Source: Gammaproteobacteria bacterium (GTDB taxonomy: Bacteria > Pseudomonadota > Gammaproteobacteria > Pseudomonadales > Porticoccaceae). Taken from it: 10,696 nt of DNA. The position numbers were made by a program, and so were the translations under genes. The notes under the pieces were generated by a model. It was not told the DNA's origin, made no database searches, and worked only from the letters and a program-made list of their open reading frames with translations. This document shows positions 1-6,269 of this stretch, piece by piece (within the stretch, counting starts at the first letter, position 1; every line of letters starts with the position of its first letter). The stretch covers positions 1-10,696 of the forward strand of contig SBGI01000276.1 of the NCBI GenBank assembly GCA_006227015.1, given 5' to 3'.

Positions 1-80
1 CGTAATATTTCTAATTTATTCTGGTAAGACCTAATTGCAGAACGACATTCATCTAATTCTATTTTTACCGTTTGTTCCAT
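1..80 (-). CDS. Unidentified protein, N-terminal 26 codons only
   Basis: An open frame on the minus strand starts at an ATG at 78-80 and runs off the left edge. The visible residues begin MEQTVKIELDECRSAIRS and continue through YQNKLEIL, giving a charged, probably helical start with no signal peptide. It follows the ybeY stop codon by 16 bases and has a good ribosome binding site (AGAGG, about 7 bases upstream of the ATG), so it is probably co-transcribed with ybeY. In many gammaproteobacteria the gene after ybeY encodes the CorC/HlyC-type transporter-associated protein, and these residues do not resemble that family as I know it. The segment is very AT-rich, about 30% GC over the first 60 bases. 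The start codon and binding site are seen directly; that it is a real gene is inference from them. I cannot assign a function from so short a piece. Confidence 0.55.
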   Translation of the reverse strand, partial: MEQTVKIELDECRSAIRSYQNKLEIL

Positions 81-96
81 TTTATGCCTCTATCCC

Positions 97-630
97 TTAA
101 TAAATCTTTTTATAAATTTTATCCACGAGCTTCTTCTCTAATGCTTCCATGAGTTTTTCCTCTTCAGGTGAGATTTCGTGGTCAAATCCTAATAGGTGTA
201 AAAAACCATGAACGAACAAATGAAAAAACTCTTGTTCAATTGTAACGTTAAACTCTTTTGCCTGCTTTTTCATGACCGGACCCGAGATAAAAATATCTCC
301 AAGCTCAACTTCTTCAAAAAGAAGCTCCTCACCTGCACGAATATCATCATACAAGGCCAAGGTAAGAACATCCGTAGTTTTATCCTTAGCGCGAAAATCC
401 CTATTCATGGTCCTCATGCGCTGATCGCCCACCAAACCCACATTAAGATAAAAATGAGACCTCATTTTGTACTTTTGAGAAAACCCATTTAACTTGGCAT
501 CCTTGAGAAATGACTCAAACACCTCACACGCTAAAGAAAAACGCTTGGAAAATCCTTTGGGAAAAGGAAGTTCCCTTAGGCCATTTGTAAAAGTGGTCGT
601 CAGTCGCGCGTGCGCAACGCTACTAGTCAT
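97..630 (-). CDS. ybeY: Endoribonuclease YbeY, rRNA maturation factor
   Basis: YbeY is a metal-dependent single-strand endoribonuclease that acts in 16S rRNA 3'-end maturation and 70S ribosome quality control in the cytoplasm. The family zinc signature H-x3-H-x5-H is intact at H141, H145 and H151 (HGFLHLLGFDH). The conserved arginine before it is R80, in FRAKDKTTDVL; the family usually has LSFP just after this and here it reads LTLAL. I chose the ATG at 628-630, giving 177 residues, because TTGAGGATAAGT directly upstream supplies a strong Shine-Dalgarno with 5 bases of spacing. The frame also stays open to 651, but without a comparable site. E. coli YbeY has 155 residues, so this one carries about 20 extra, mostly N-terminal. 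In many gammaproteobacteria ybeY sits with phoH and corC; here it stands alone and divergent from mazG. Its GC content is well below the other genes. The assignment is firm; the origin is uncertain. Confidence 0.93.
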   Translation of the reverse strand: MTSSVAHARLTTTFTNGLRELPFPKGFSKRFSLACEVFESFLKDAKLNGFSQKYKMRSHFYLNVGLVGDQRMRTMNRDFRAKDKTTDVLTLALYDDIRAGEELLFEEVELGDIFISGPVMKKQAKEFNVTIEQEFFHLFVHGFLHLLGFDHEISPEEEKLMEALEKKLVDKIYKKIY

Positions 631-660
631 ACTTATCCTCAAGCACTGCATTAGGCTGAA

Positions 661-689
661 AAGACATAATGTTATCGCTGTCCTATACT
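661..689 (+). promoter_or_regulatory. Candidate sigma-70 promoter for mazG
   Basis: AAGACA (661-666) and TATACT (684-689) are separated by exactly 17 bases and match the -35 and -10 consensus at 4 of 6 and 5 of 6 positions. Transcription would start near 696, leaving a leader of roughly 48 bases before mazG. The elements overlap those of the candidate ybeY promoter on the other strand. The spacing and -10 are good, but no experimental support can be claimed. Confidence 0.42.
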
Positions 690-694
690 AGCAA
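666..694 (-). promoter_or_regulatory. Candidate promoter for ybeY, overlapping the mazG promoter
   Basis: Read on the minus strand, TTGCTA (689-694), a 17-base spacer and CATTAT (666-671) match the sigma-70 -35 and -10 consensus at 4 of 6 bases each. The predicted start near 659 would give a leader of about 29 bases before the ybeY ATG. This is pattern matching only, and the -10 is weak. Confidence 0.3.
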
Positions 695-743
695 ATGTGG
701 GAACCGCTGAATATCCCCAATCCCAACAAGGCAGCAATCTCCT

Positions 744-1556
744 ATGAAATTAGAAGAATTTAGTAAGCTCGTTGATGTCATTAAATCCCTAAGAGACCCT
801 GAGACGGGTTGTCCATGGGATCTGAAGCAGTCTTTTGCCAGTATCGTGCCGTTCACGCTGGAAGAAGTGTACGAAGTGGTCGATACCATTGAGCGTGAAG
901 ATTATGCCCATCTTAAGGAAGAACTCGGTGATCTGCTGTTTCAGGTGGTTTTTTACAGCCAATTGGGCGAGGAACAGGGGTTGTTTGATTTTGAACAGGT
1001 CGTGTCAGTATTGACCGAGAAACTGGTCAGTCGGCATCCCCATGTGTTTCCTGATGGCACGCTGCACAGCCATCGCGATGCCCAGGCAGAGCCGGATGAG
1101 CAGGATATCAAGCAAACCTGGGAGCGGCTAAAGCAGAATGAGCGCCAGGATAAGGGGCGTTCATCGATTCTGGATGATATTCCAAGGGCACTGCCGGCAC
1201 TGAGCCGCGCGCAAAAACTGCAGAAGAGGGCTGCCAACCACGGGTTCGACTGGCCCGATTGCGGTGGAGTCTGGAACAAACTGCACGAAGAAATCGATGA
1301 ATTAAAAGGGGCGTTGAGGGACCAGAACCAACAAAACATCGAAGAAGAACTCGGCGATTTGTTATTTACAGCGGTAAATTTGGGCCGTCACCTGGGTGTC
1401 GATTCTGAGTTGGCCTTGAGAAATGCCTCGCGAAAATTTGAGTCACGCTTCCAGCACCTGGAGGAGAAGCTTGCCGAATCTGGTGAAGAGGTCGCAAAAA
1501 CCTCTCCCCAACGTCTTGATCAGCTTTGGCGAGAGGCTAAATTGGAGACCGGCTAA
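744..1556 (+). CDS. mazG: Nucleoside triphosphate pyrophosphohydrolase MazG
   Basis: MazG hydrolyses (d)NTPs to the monophosphate and pyrophosphate, clearing non-canonical nucleotides and, in E. coli, counteracting MazEF-linked starvation toxicity. The 270-residue length fits the two-domain form (E. coli about 263). Both all-alpha MazG domains keep their metal-binding motifs: EExxE at 40-44 with ExxD at 60-63 in the first, and EExxE at 182-186 with ExxD at 202-205 in the second. The N-terminal CPWD signature is at 23-26. In many gammaproteobacteria mazG follows relA; here a divergent ybeY lies upstream and there is no trace of relA. The ATG at 744 is the only good start, since an in-frame TGA at 708-710 blocks a longer protein. 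Its ribosome binding site is weak (AAGG about 12 bases upstream). A 121-base gap separates it from adk, and no terminator is evident there. Confidence 0.95.
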   Translation: MKLEEFSKLVDVIKSLRDPETGCPWDLKQSFASIVPFTLEEVYEVVDTIEREDYAHLKEELGDLLFQVVFYSQLGEEQGLFDFEQVVSVLTEKLVSRHPHVFPDGTLHSHRDAQAEPDEQDIKQTWERLKQNERQDKGRSSILDDIPRALPALSRAQKLQKRAANHGFDWPDCGGVWNKLHEEIDELKGALRDQNQQNIEEELGDLLFTAVNLGRHLGVDSELALRNASRKFESRFQHLEEKLAESGEEVAKTSPQRLDQLWREAKLETG

Positions 1557-1630
1557 ATCGGTCAAGGCCGCGTAATTGCTTGTTATCCGGCCCGATAATG
1601 TGTAAGGTTTCCCGCCTCAACCACGAGTTT

Positions 1631-2331
<701 letters not shown>

Positions 2332-2347
2332 GTTCAAGCACTCATGC

Positions 2348-2377
2348 AAAATGGACCCGTCAGGGTCCATTTTTTTT
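2348..2377 (+). terminator. Rho-independent terminator of adk
   Basis: An 11-base-pair stem, AAAATGGACCC (2348-2358) with GGGTCCATTTT (2363-2373), closes a GTCA loop. It runs into a stretch of eight T residues (2370-2377). This is a textbook intrinsic terminator 16 bases after the adk stop and 19 bases before hemH, so hemH probably depends on read-through or on a promoter close to its start. Confidence 0.93.
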
Positions 2378-2396
2378 GGCCATAAATTGAGAGCTT

Positions 2397-3377
2397 ATGA
2401 AGAAAAAAGCCATTATTCTCGTTAATCTCGGAACGCCTGAAGCACCCACTCCCAGATCAGTCGCGAAATTTCTTAAACAGTTTCTTTCTGATAGCAGAGT
2501 GGTAGAAGCACCCAAACTGCTATGGTGGTTTTTACTGCGTCTGGTGATCATTCCGCTGCGAGCAAAAAAAGTGGCACATAGCTACGGTGAAATCTGGCTG
2601 CCTGAAGGCTCACCACTCAGGGTTATCACAAAGCGTCAGGTTGCAGCATTGCAAAAACAACTGGACACTGAAGCAGACGCAGGCGATGCAGTGGTCTGCG
2701 AGGCAATGACTTATGGAGAGCCCTCTCTGTCTAGAACCTTTCAGGAGCTGCAAGGGCAGGGCGTTGAGGAGTTCCTGGTACTGCCGATGTATCCTCAGTA
2801 TTCGGGTTCGACCACCGGAGCCATCTACGATCAGTTGTCGGTCATTATTCAGCAGTCCCGTAATATTCCGGATATTTGTGTGATCAAATCGTTTCATGAC
2901 CACCCCGACTACATTGACTGCCTGGCTCAGAGTATTCGCGATTCCTGGGAACATCATGGCCGACATGAAAAACTTTTAATGTCGTTTCATGGCATTCCTC
3001 AGGAGTATGTCGATAAAGGTGATCCCTATTACCAGCATTGTCTTGAGACGGCTGAAGCAGTAGCAAATAAACTTGCCCTCCAGCAAGGCGATTGGGTAAT
3101 GAGTTTTCAGTCGCGCTTTGGCCCGAAGAAGTGGTTGCAACCCTATACGGATGAACAATTGAAAGCCTGGGCTGCGGCCGGGGTAGAATCAATTGATATC
3201 ATTAGCCCGGCATTTACGGTTGATTGTCTGGAAACACTCGAAGAATTAAATATTAGTTATCGTGAACTTTTCCTATCACACGGCGGCCAACATTATCAGT
3301 ATGTCTCATGCTTGAATGACCAGCCTGAATTCATCAAAGCCCTTTCTTCCATGATTAAGCCGAAGTTATTCCATTAA
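2397..3377 (+). CDS. hemH: Ferrochelatase
   Basis: HemH inserts Fe2+ into protoporphyrin IX, the last step of protoheme synthesis, usually at the inner face of the cytoplasmic membrane. The 326-residue length is normal for proteobacteria (E. coli 320). Family landmarks appear in order: VNLGTPEAPT near 9-18, LPMYPQYS at 129-136, the SFHGIP motif at 196-201 with the metal-handling histidine H198, QSRFGPKKWLQPYT at 238-251, and SPAFTVDCLETLEE at 270-283 with the conserved acidic residues E279 and E282. There is no C-terminal cysteine cluster of the kind that binds the Fe-S centre in animal ferrochelatases. The ATG at 2397 gives the expected N-terminus, and GAGAG just upstream is a modest ribosome binding site. 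It lies between the adk terminator and a hairpin upstream of the AT-hook gene, so it is probably its own transcription unit. Confidence 0.97.
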   Translation: MKKKAIILVNLGTPEAPTPRSVAKFLKQFLSDSRVVEAPKLLWWFLLRLVIIPLRAKKVAHSYGEIWLPEGSPLRVITKRQVAALQKQLDTEADAGDAVVCEAMTYGEPSLSRTFQELQGQGVEEFLVLPMYPQYSGSTTGAIYDQLSVIIQQSRNIPDICVIKSFHDHPDYIDCLAQSIRDSWEHHGRHEKLLMSFHGIPQEYVDKGDPYYQHCLETAEAVANKLALQQGDWVMSFQSRFGPKKWLQPYTDEQLKAWAAAGVESIDIISPAFTVDCLETLEELNISYRELFLSHGGQHYQYVSCLNDQPEFIKALSSMIKPKLFH

Positions 3378-3467
3378 ATTCGTCTAAATCAAACATATTT
3401 TGCGCGATATCAGGTTATTTTTTAATCGCTGCTGGAAAATATCTGTAAATTGAATAAACTTTATACA

Positions 3468-3501
3468 CGCCAGTTTTACTGGCGCTAATTTTTTCTTTTT
3501 T
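3468..3501 (+). terminator. Probable hemH terminator or leader attenuator
   Basis: CGCCAGT (3468-3474) and ACTGGCG (3478-3484) form a 7-base-pair stem around a TTT loop. Four bases (CTAA) separate the stem from TTTTTTCTTTTTT (3489-3501). That gap makes it weaker than a standard terminator. It could end hemH mRNA, which stops 90 bases upstream, or act as an attenuator in the leader of the AT-hook gene, whose ribosome binding site begins 9 bases after the T-run. A -10-like TATACA lies immediately upstream (3462-3467). The other strand has no T-run, so only the plus direction is supported. Confidence 0.6.
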
Positions 3502-3523
3502 CCAGCTTATAAGGGGACATCTA

Positions 3524-4648
3524 ATGGCTCGAGCTCCCAAGAAAGCGGCTGTTAAATCAGCGGCAAAAACCACAACAAAAAAAACAACAGCAAGGAAAAA
3601 AGCAGCGGTTAAAGTGACAAACCCTGCAGTCGCAAAAGCTGAGAACCTTATCAGCAAATTGGAAAAGGAAATTTCTACCCAGAGCAGCAAAGTAAGTGCT
3701 GCGAGAAAAAAACTTATTGCTGCGAGAAGTCGAGTTGCTGAAAACTCTTCCAAAGCCGCACAGTCAGCCTTAAAGAAAGCGATGCAGGAAGTCCGCTCAG
3801 GAATTACAAAGCTAGAAAATTTGAATGTAAAAAATACCCTGGCAAAAGCAGAGCTTCGTGCTGCAAAAATCATGGGTCAATTGAATGACATGGAAGAAAA
3901 AGCAAAAGCCAGGGTAGTTCAGGCGGAGTCAAAGCTGAAAGATAAAACCCAGGAAGAACTGGATGCGGCAAAAAAACGTTTCGAACAGGCCTGGCTGAAA
4001 AAACGCTCAATGGATATGGCTAAAAAGGTCAGAGAGGTTGAGAAAAAGGCCCTGTCGAGAATTAAATCTGCAGAAAAAGCCTTACATAAAAAAGCTCAGA
4101 GCGTGATTAAAGCCGCGGAGAAAAAAGTCGCCGCAGTGAAGACCTCCAAAACGCCCATGCCCTCCACCCGTGGTCCCGGGCGCCCGCCAAAGCCGAAGAC
4201 CGGCGCGGCCACCACCGTGAAGCGCGGTCCGGGTCGTCCCAGAAAAACTGCTTCTGCGGCCAGCACAACGAAAACTAGTGCCAAGGCAACCACTGCGAAA
4301 CGTGGTCCGGGGAGGCCGCCTAAAAAAGCGGTAGCCTCCACTGCAGCAGCTAAAGGAGCAGCAACAGCAAAAAGAGCCCCGGGTAGGCCAAAAAAAGCCA
4401 CTGCGCCAACAACAAATGCCGGCGCTGGCAAACCTGCTAAGAAAACGACCAAATCGGCAACGGCCAAGCGCTCGGTAGGTCGTCCTGCAAAAACAAAAAC
4501 GTCCGCCGTTAAAACTACCGAGAAAAAGGCTACAGCATCCAAACGTAAGCCAGGTCGGCCTGCGAAGAGTGCCGCCACAAAAAAACCTGCGGCAAAAGCA
4601 GTCGCGAAGCCTACTTCCTCAGCGGACCAAGGCGAAAGCGCAAGCTGA
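3524..4648 (+). CDS. AlgP-like, histone H1-like DNA-binding protein with six AT-hooks
   Basis: The protein has 374 residues and three parts. Residues 1-31 are a lysine/alanine/threonine-rich basic tail. Residues about 35-205 are charged, alanine-rich and proline-free apart from P34, so probably a long helix or coiled coil. Residues 206-374 resemble a eukaryotic H1 tail, with K/A/T/P spacers carrying six AT-hook cores (216-223, 234-241, 260-267, 284-291, 316-323, 341-348). AT-hooks bind the minor groove of AT-rich DNA. The layout resembles AlgP (AlgR3) of Pseudomonas, a histone-like protein reported as a regulator of alginate genes, but sequence this biased makes orthology hard to prove. A nucleoid-associated role is inferred. 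The start is firm: TAAGGGGA ends 6 bases before the ATG, and the basic tail begins there. It is flanked by hairpins on both sides, so it is probably monocistronic. Confidence 0.85.
   Translation: MARAPKKAAVKSAAKTTTKKTTARKKAAVKVTNPAVAKAENLISKLEKEISTQSSKVSAARKKLIAARSRVAENSSKAAQSALKKAMQEVRSGITKLENLNVKNTLAKAELRAAKIMGQLNDMEEKAKARVVQAESKLKDKTQEELDAAKKRFEQAWLKKRSMDMAKKVREVEKKALSRIKSAEKALHKKAQSVIKAAEKKVAAVKTSKTPMPSTRGPGRPPKPKTGAATTVKRGPGRPRKTASAASTTKTSAKATTAKRGPGRPPKKAVASTAAAKGAATAKRAPGRPKKATAPTTNAGAGKPAKKTTKSATAKRSVGRPAKTKTSAVKTTEKKATASKRKPGRPAKSAATKKPAAKAVAKPTSSADQGESAS
4169..4567 (+). repeat. Six imperfect coding repeats encoding AT-hook motifs
   Basis: Six 24-base units encode R-x-x-GRP-x-K: 4169-4192 (RGPGRPPK), 4223-4246 (RGPGRPRK), 4301-4324 (RGPGRPPK), 4373-4396 (RAPGRPKK), 4469-4492 (RSVGRPAK) and 4544-4567 (RKPGRPAK). 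Spacing between unit starts is 18, 26, 24, 32 and 25 residues. The first three keep the full RGPGRP core; the last three drift but all keep GRP. Codons differ widely between units, so the repetition is at protein level. Confidence 0.9.
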
Positions 4649-4702
4649 TACGCTCAACTCTCGTTACACCTAAAGGCCCTGTCCACAGGTGATTCAGGTT
4701 AC

Positions 4703-4731
4703 AATCCCCCCGCTTTAAGGGGGGATTTTTT
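4703..4731 (+). terminator. Intrinsic terminator that also contains the tsaB ribosome binding site
   Basis: AATCCCCCC (4703-4711) and GGGGGGATT (4719-4727) form a 9-base-pair stem with a 7-base loop, running into six T residues (4726-4731). The tsaB GTG start follows at the very next base. The loop end and 3' arm, TAAGGGGG (4716-4723), fit the 16S anti-Shine-Dalgarno with one G-U wobble and stand 8 bases from the GTG. No other ribosome binding site is available. A -10-like TACAAT lies at 4700-4705, overlapping the 5' arm, with no recognisable -35. Confidence 0.88.
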
Positions 4732-5460
4732 GTGCATACGGTTTTAGCCATTGATACGACAACTTCTGCTTGTTCAGCGGCGTTGTGTTATCGAGGAGAG
4801 GTGATTTCCCGCTTCCAGTTGGCCAGCCGCGAACATACTCGCTTACTGTTGCCCATGGTGGACGAACTGTTGGTAGAGGTAGGTGTCTCGTTAAATCAAC
4901 TGGATGCATTGGCCTTTACCCATGGACCCGGATCTTTTACTGGTATCCGTATAGGATTCGGTGTGGTACAGGGATTGGCGTTTGGCGCAGATATTCCCGT
5001 ATGTCCTGTCTCCAGTCTGGCAACGTTAGCCTTGACGGGGGTTCGCAGGCAGCATGTTGGCGACCAGCCATGTGTGGTGATGCCGATGTTTGATGCCCGG
5101 ATGGATGAGGTTTATTGGGCTCAGTTTGAATGGCGTGACAGCAGCCTGGTTAGGTTATGTAATGACAGTCTATCCATACCTGAAGAACTTCCCTCAGAAC
5201 CTGCATCACTACCTGTCTATGGCTTTGGCGATGGTTGGCAATACGGGCAGAGAATCGCCGTTGATCCGGCTATTGTGGATTGCCAAGTGATGCCAGATGC
5301 AAGAGACATTTTGACGCTGGCAACACCGCAAATTGCTCGGGGTGACCTTAAGGCTGTAGTCGACGTACAGCCCCTGTATTTGCGGGACAGGATTACCTGG
5401 AATAAACGTCAGCGTTTACGGGATGGCGTTGATAATGGCCGAGGGGAGGACTCGTTGTAA
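4732..5460 (+). CDS. tsaB: tRNA t6A37 threonylcarbamoyl transfer complex subunit TsaB
   Basis: TsaB is the non-catalytic scaffold that joins TsaD and TsaE to form N6-threonylcarbamoyladenosine at position 37 of ANN-decoding tRNAs. It has an ASKHA-type fold. Family hallmarks seen are LAIDTTTSACSAAL at 5-18, REHTRLLLPMVDELL at 33-47, GPGSFTGIRIG at 65-75 and DARMDEVYWA at 121-130. Length is 242 residues (E. coli 231). The start must be the GTG at 4732, because the conserved first strand begins three residues later and the stop-free frame offers no better codon. Its Shine-Dalgarno is the 3' arm of a terminator hairpin, which suggests translation is limited on read-through transcripts. The TAA stop overlaps the uppP ATG by one base. 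It resembles E. coli TsaB along its whole length. Confidence 0.96.
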   Translation: MHTVLAIDTTTSACSAALCYRGEVISRFQLASREHTRLLLPMVDELLVEVGVSLNQLDALAFTHGPGSFTGIRIGFGVVQGLAFGADIPVCPVSSLATLALTGVRRQHVGDQPCVVMPMFDARMDEVYWAQFEWRDSSLVRLCNDSLSIPEELPSEPASLPVYGFGDGWQYGQRIAVDPAIVDCQVMPDARDILTLATPQIARGDLKAVVDVQPLYLRDRITWNKRQRLRDGVDNGRGEDSL

Positions 5461-6257
5461 TGGATGCATTACAAATTGCTTTCCTTGCGATTATCCAGGG
5501 GTTAACGGAATTTCTGCCTATCTCCAGTTCTGCTCATTTGATTTTGCCTTCAGCTGTGTTGGGCTGGTCAGATCAGGGGTTAGCCTTTGATGTCGCTGTA
5601 CATGTGGGTTCTCTCGCTGCCGTGTTGTGGTATTTCAGGCACGATGTGCAGAGCCTGATCACGGGCTGGTTGCGTAGCCTGGGTGGAGGCGGTAGTTCGC
5701 CGGAAAGCAGACTGGGCTGGCAGCTTATTCTTGCAACGATTCCCGCAGGCCTGGCCGGACTGTTATTTGCTGATTTTATCGAAACCCACCTGCGTTCTAC
5801 CCTGGTTATAGCAATTACAACGATCCTGTTTGCTCTTTTGTTGGGTGCTGCTGACATGTTCAGTTCCCGGTGTCGCCCGCTTACCGATTTTTCTTGGCGG
5901 TCAGCCCTGTTTGTGGGTGTTGCTCAGGCCATCGCATTGATACCGGGAACTTCCCGATCGGGTATTACCATTACGGCAGCTCTGGCGCTGGGATTTGACC
6001 GTGCAGCTGCAGCCCGTTTTTCTTTTCTGATGGCAATTCCCATCATTGTTCTCAGTGGCGGATACAAAATCATGCAACTAACCCGTCTGGAAGATGTGCC
6101 CTGGGGTGATATTGCATTAGGTACAGCATTGTCTGCAGTGGCGGCTTATCTTTGTATCCATCTTTTCCTTACCTGGATTAACCGGATTGGTATGCTGCCG
6201 TTTGTGATTTACCGCCTGCTGCTTGGCGCAGTGCTGATTGTCATTTTGATGAACTAG
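5460..6257 (+). CDS. uppP: Undecaprenyl-diphosphate phosphatase UppP (BacA)
   Basis: UppP is an integral membrane phosphatase that converts undecaprenyl diphosphate to undecaprenyl phosphate, recycling the lipid carrier for peptidoglycan and other envelope polymers. Overexpression gives bacitracin resistance in E. coli. Both catalytic boxes are present: QGLTEFLPISSSAHL at 13-27, with E17 and H26, and PGTSRSG at 162-168, with the essential arginine R166. At least six hydrophobic membrane segments are visible across the 265 residues, and there is no cleaved signal. The ATG lies in a TAATG junction with tsaB, and GAGGGGAGGA (5441-5450) is a strong ribosome binding site inside the tsaB coding end. 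The two genes are therefore probably translationally coupled. Confidence 0.97.
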   Translation: MDALQIAFLAIIQGLTEFLPISSSAHLILPSAVLGWSDQGLAFDVAVHVGSLAAVLWYFRHDVQSLITGWLRSLGGGGSSPESRLGWQLILATIPAGLAGLLFADFIETHLRSTLVIAITTILFALLLGAADMFSSRCRPLTDFSWRSALFVGVAQAIALIPGTSRSGITITAALALGFDRAAAARFSFLMAIPIIVLSGGYKIMQLTRLEDVPWGDIALGTALSAVAAYLCIHLFLTWINRIGMLPFVIYRLLLGAVLIVILMN

Positions 6258-6269
6258 GAAAGGTAATTG

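Noticed and set aside
631..651. Longer ybeY start adding MQCLRIS
   Set aside because: The downstream ATG at 628-630 has a strong GAGGA site that would lie inside the extension, and the extension has no site of its own.
1547..1563. Hairpin GACCG/CGGTC overlapping the mazG stop codon
   Set aside because: The stem is only 5 base pairs and no T-run follows, so it is not a credible terminator.
4096..4578. Long open frame on the minus strand opposite the AT-hook region, giving an alanine/phenylalanine/glycine-rich hydrophobic-looking protein
   Set aside because: It is the reverse image of Lys/Ala/Pro-rich codons, lacks a ribosome binding site and any family motif, and the plus-strand gene explains the sequence.
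4678..4689. Inverted repeat CCTGT-CC-ACAGG before the tsaB terminator
   Set aside because: A 5-bp stem with a 2-base loop is too tight to fold and is expected by chance; I considered an antiterminator but found no pairing with the terminator arms.
6267..6269. TTG as start of the hydroxyacid dehydrogenase
   Set aside because: Only 3 bases separate it from the Shine-Dalgarno; the adjacent GTG at 6270 has proper spacing and is a commoner start.
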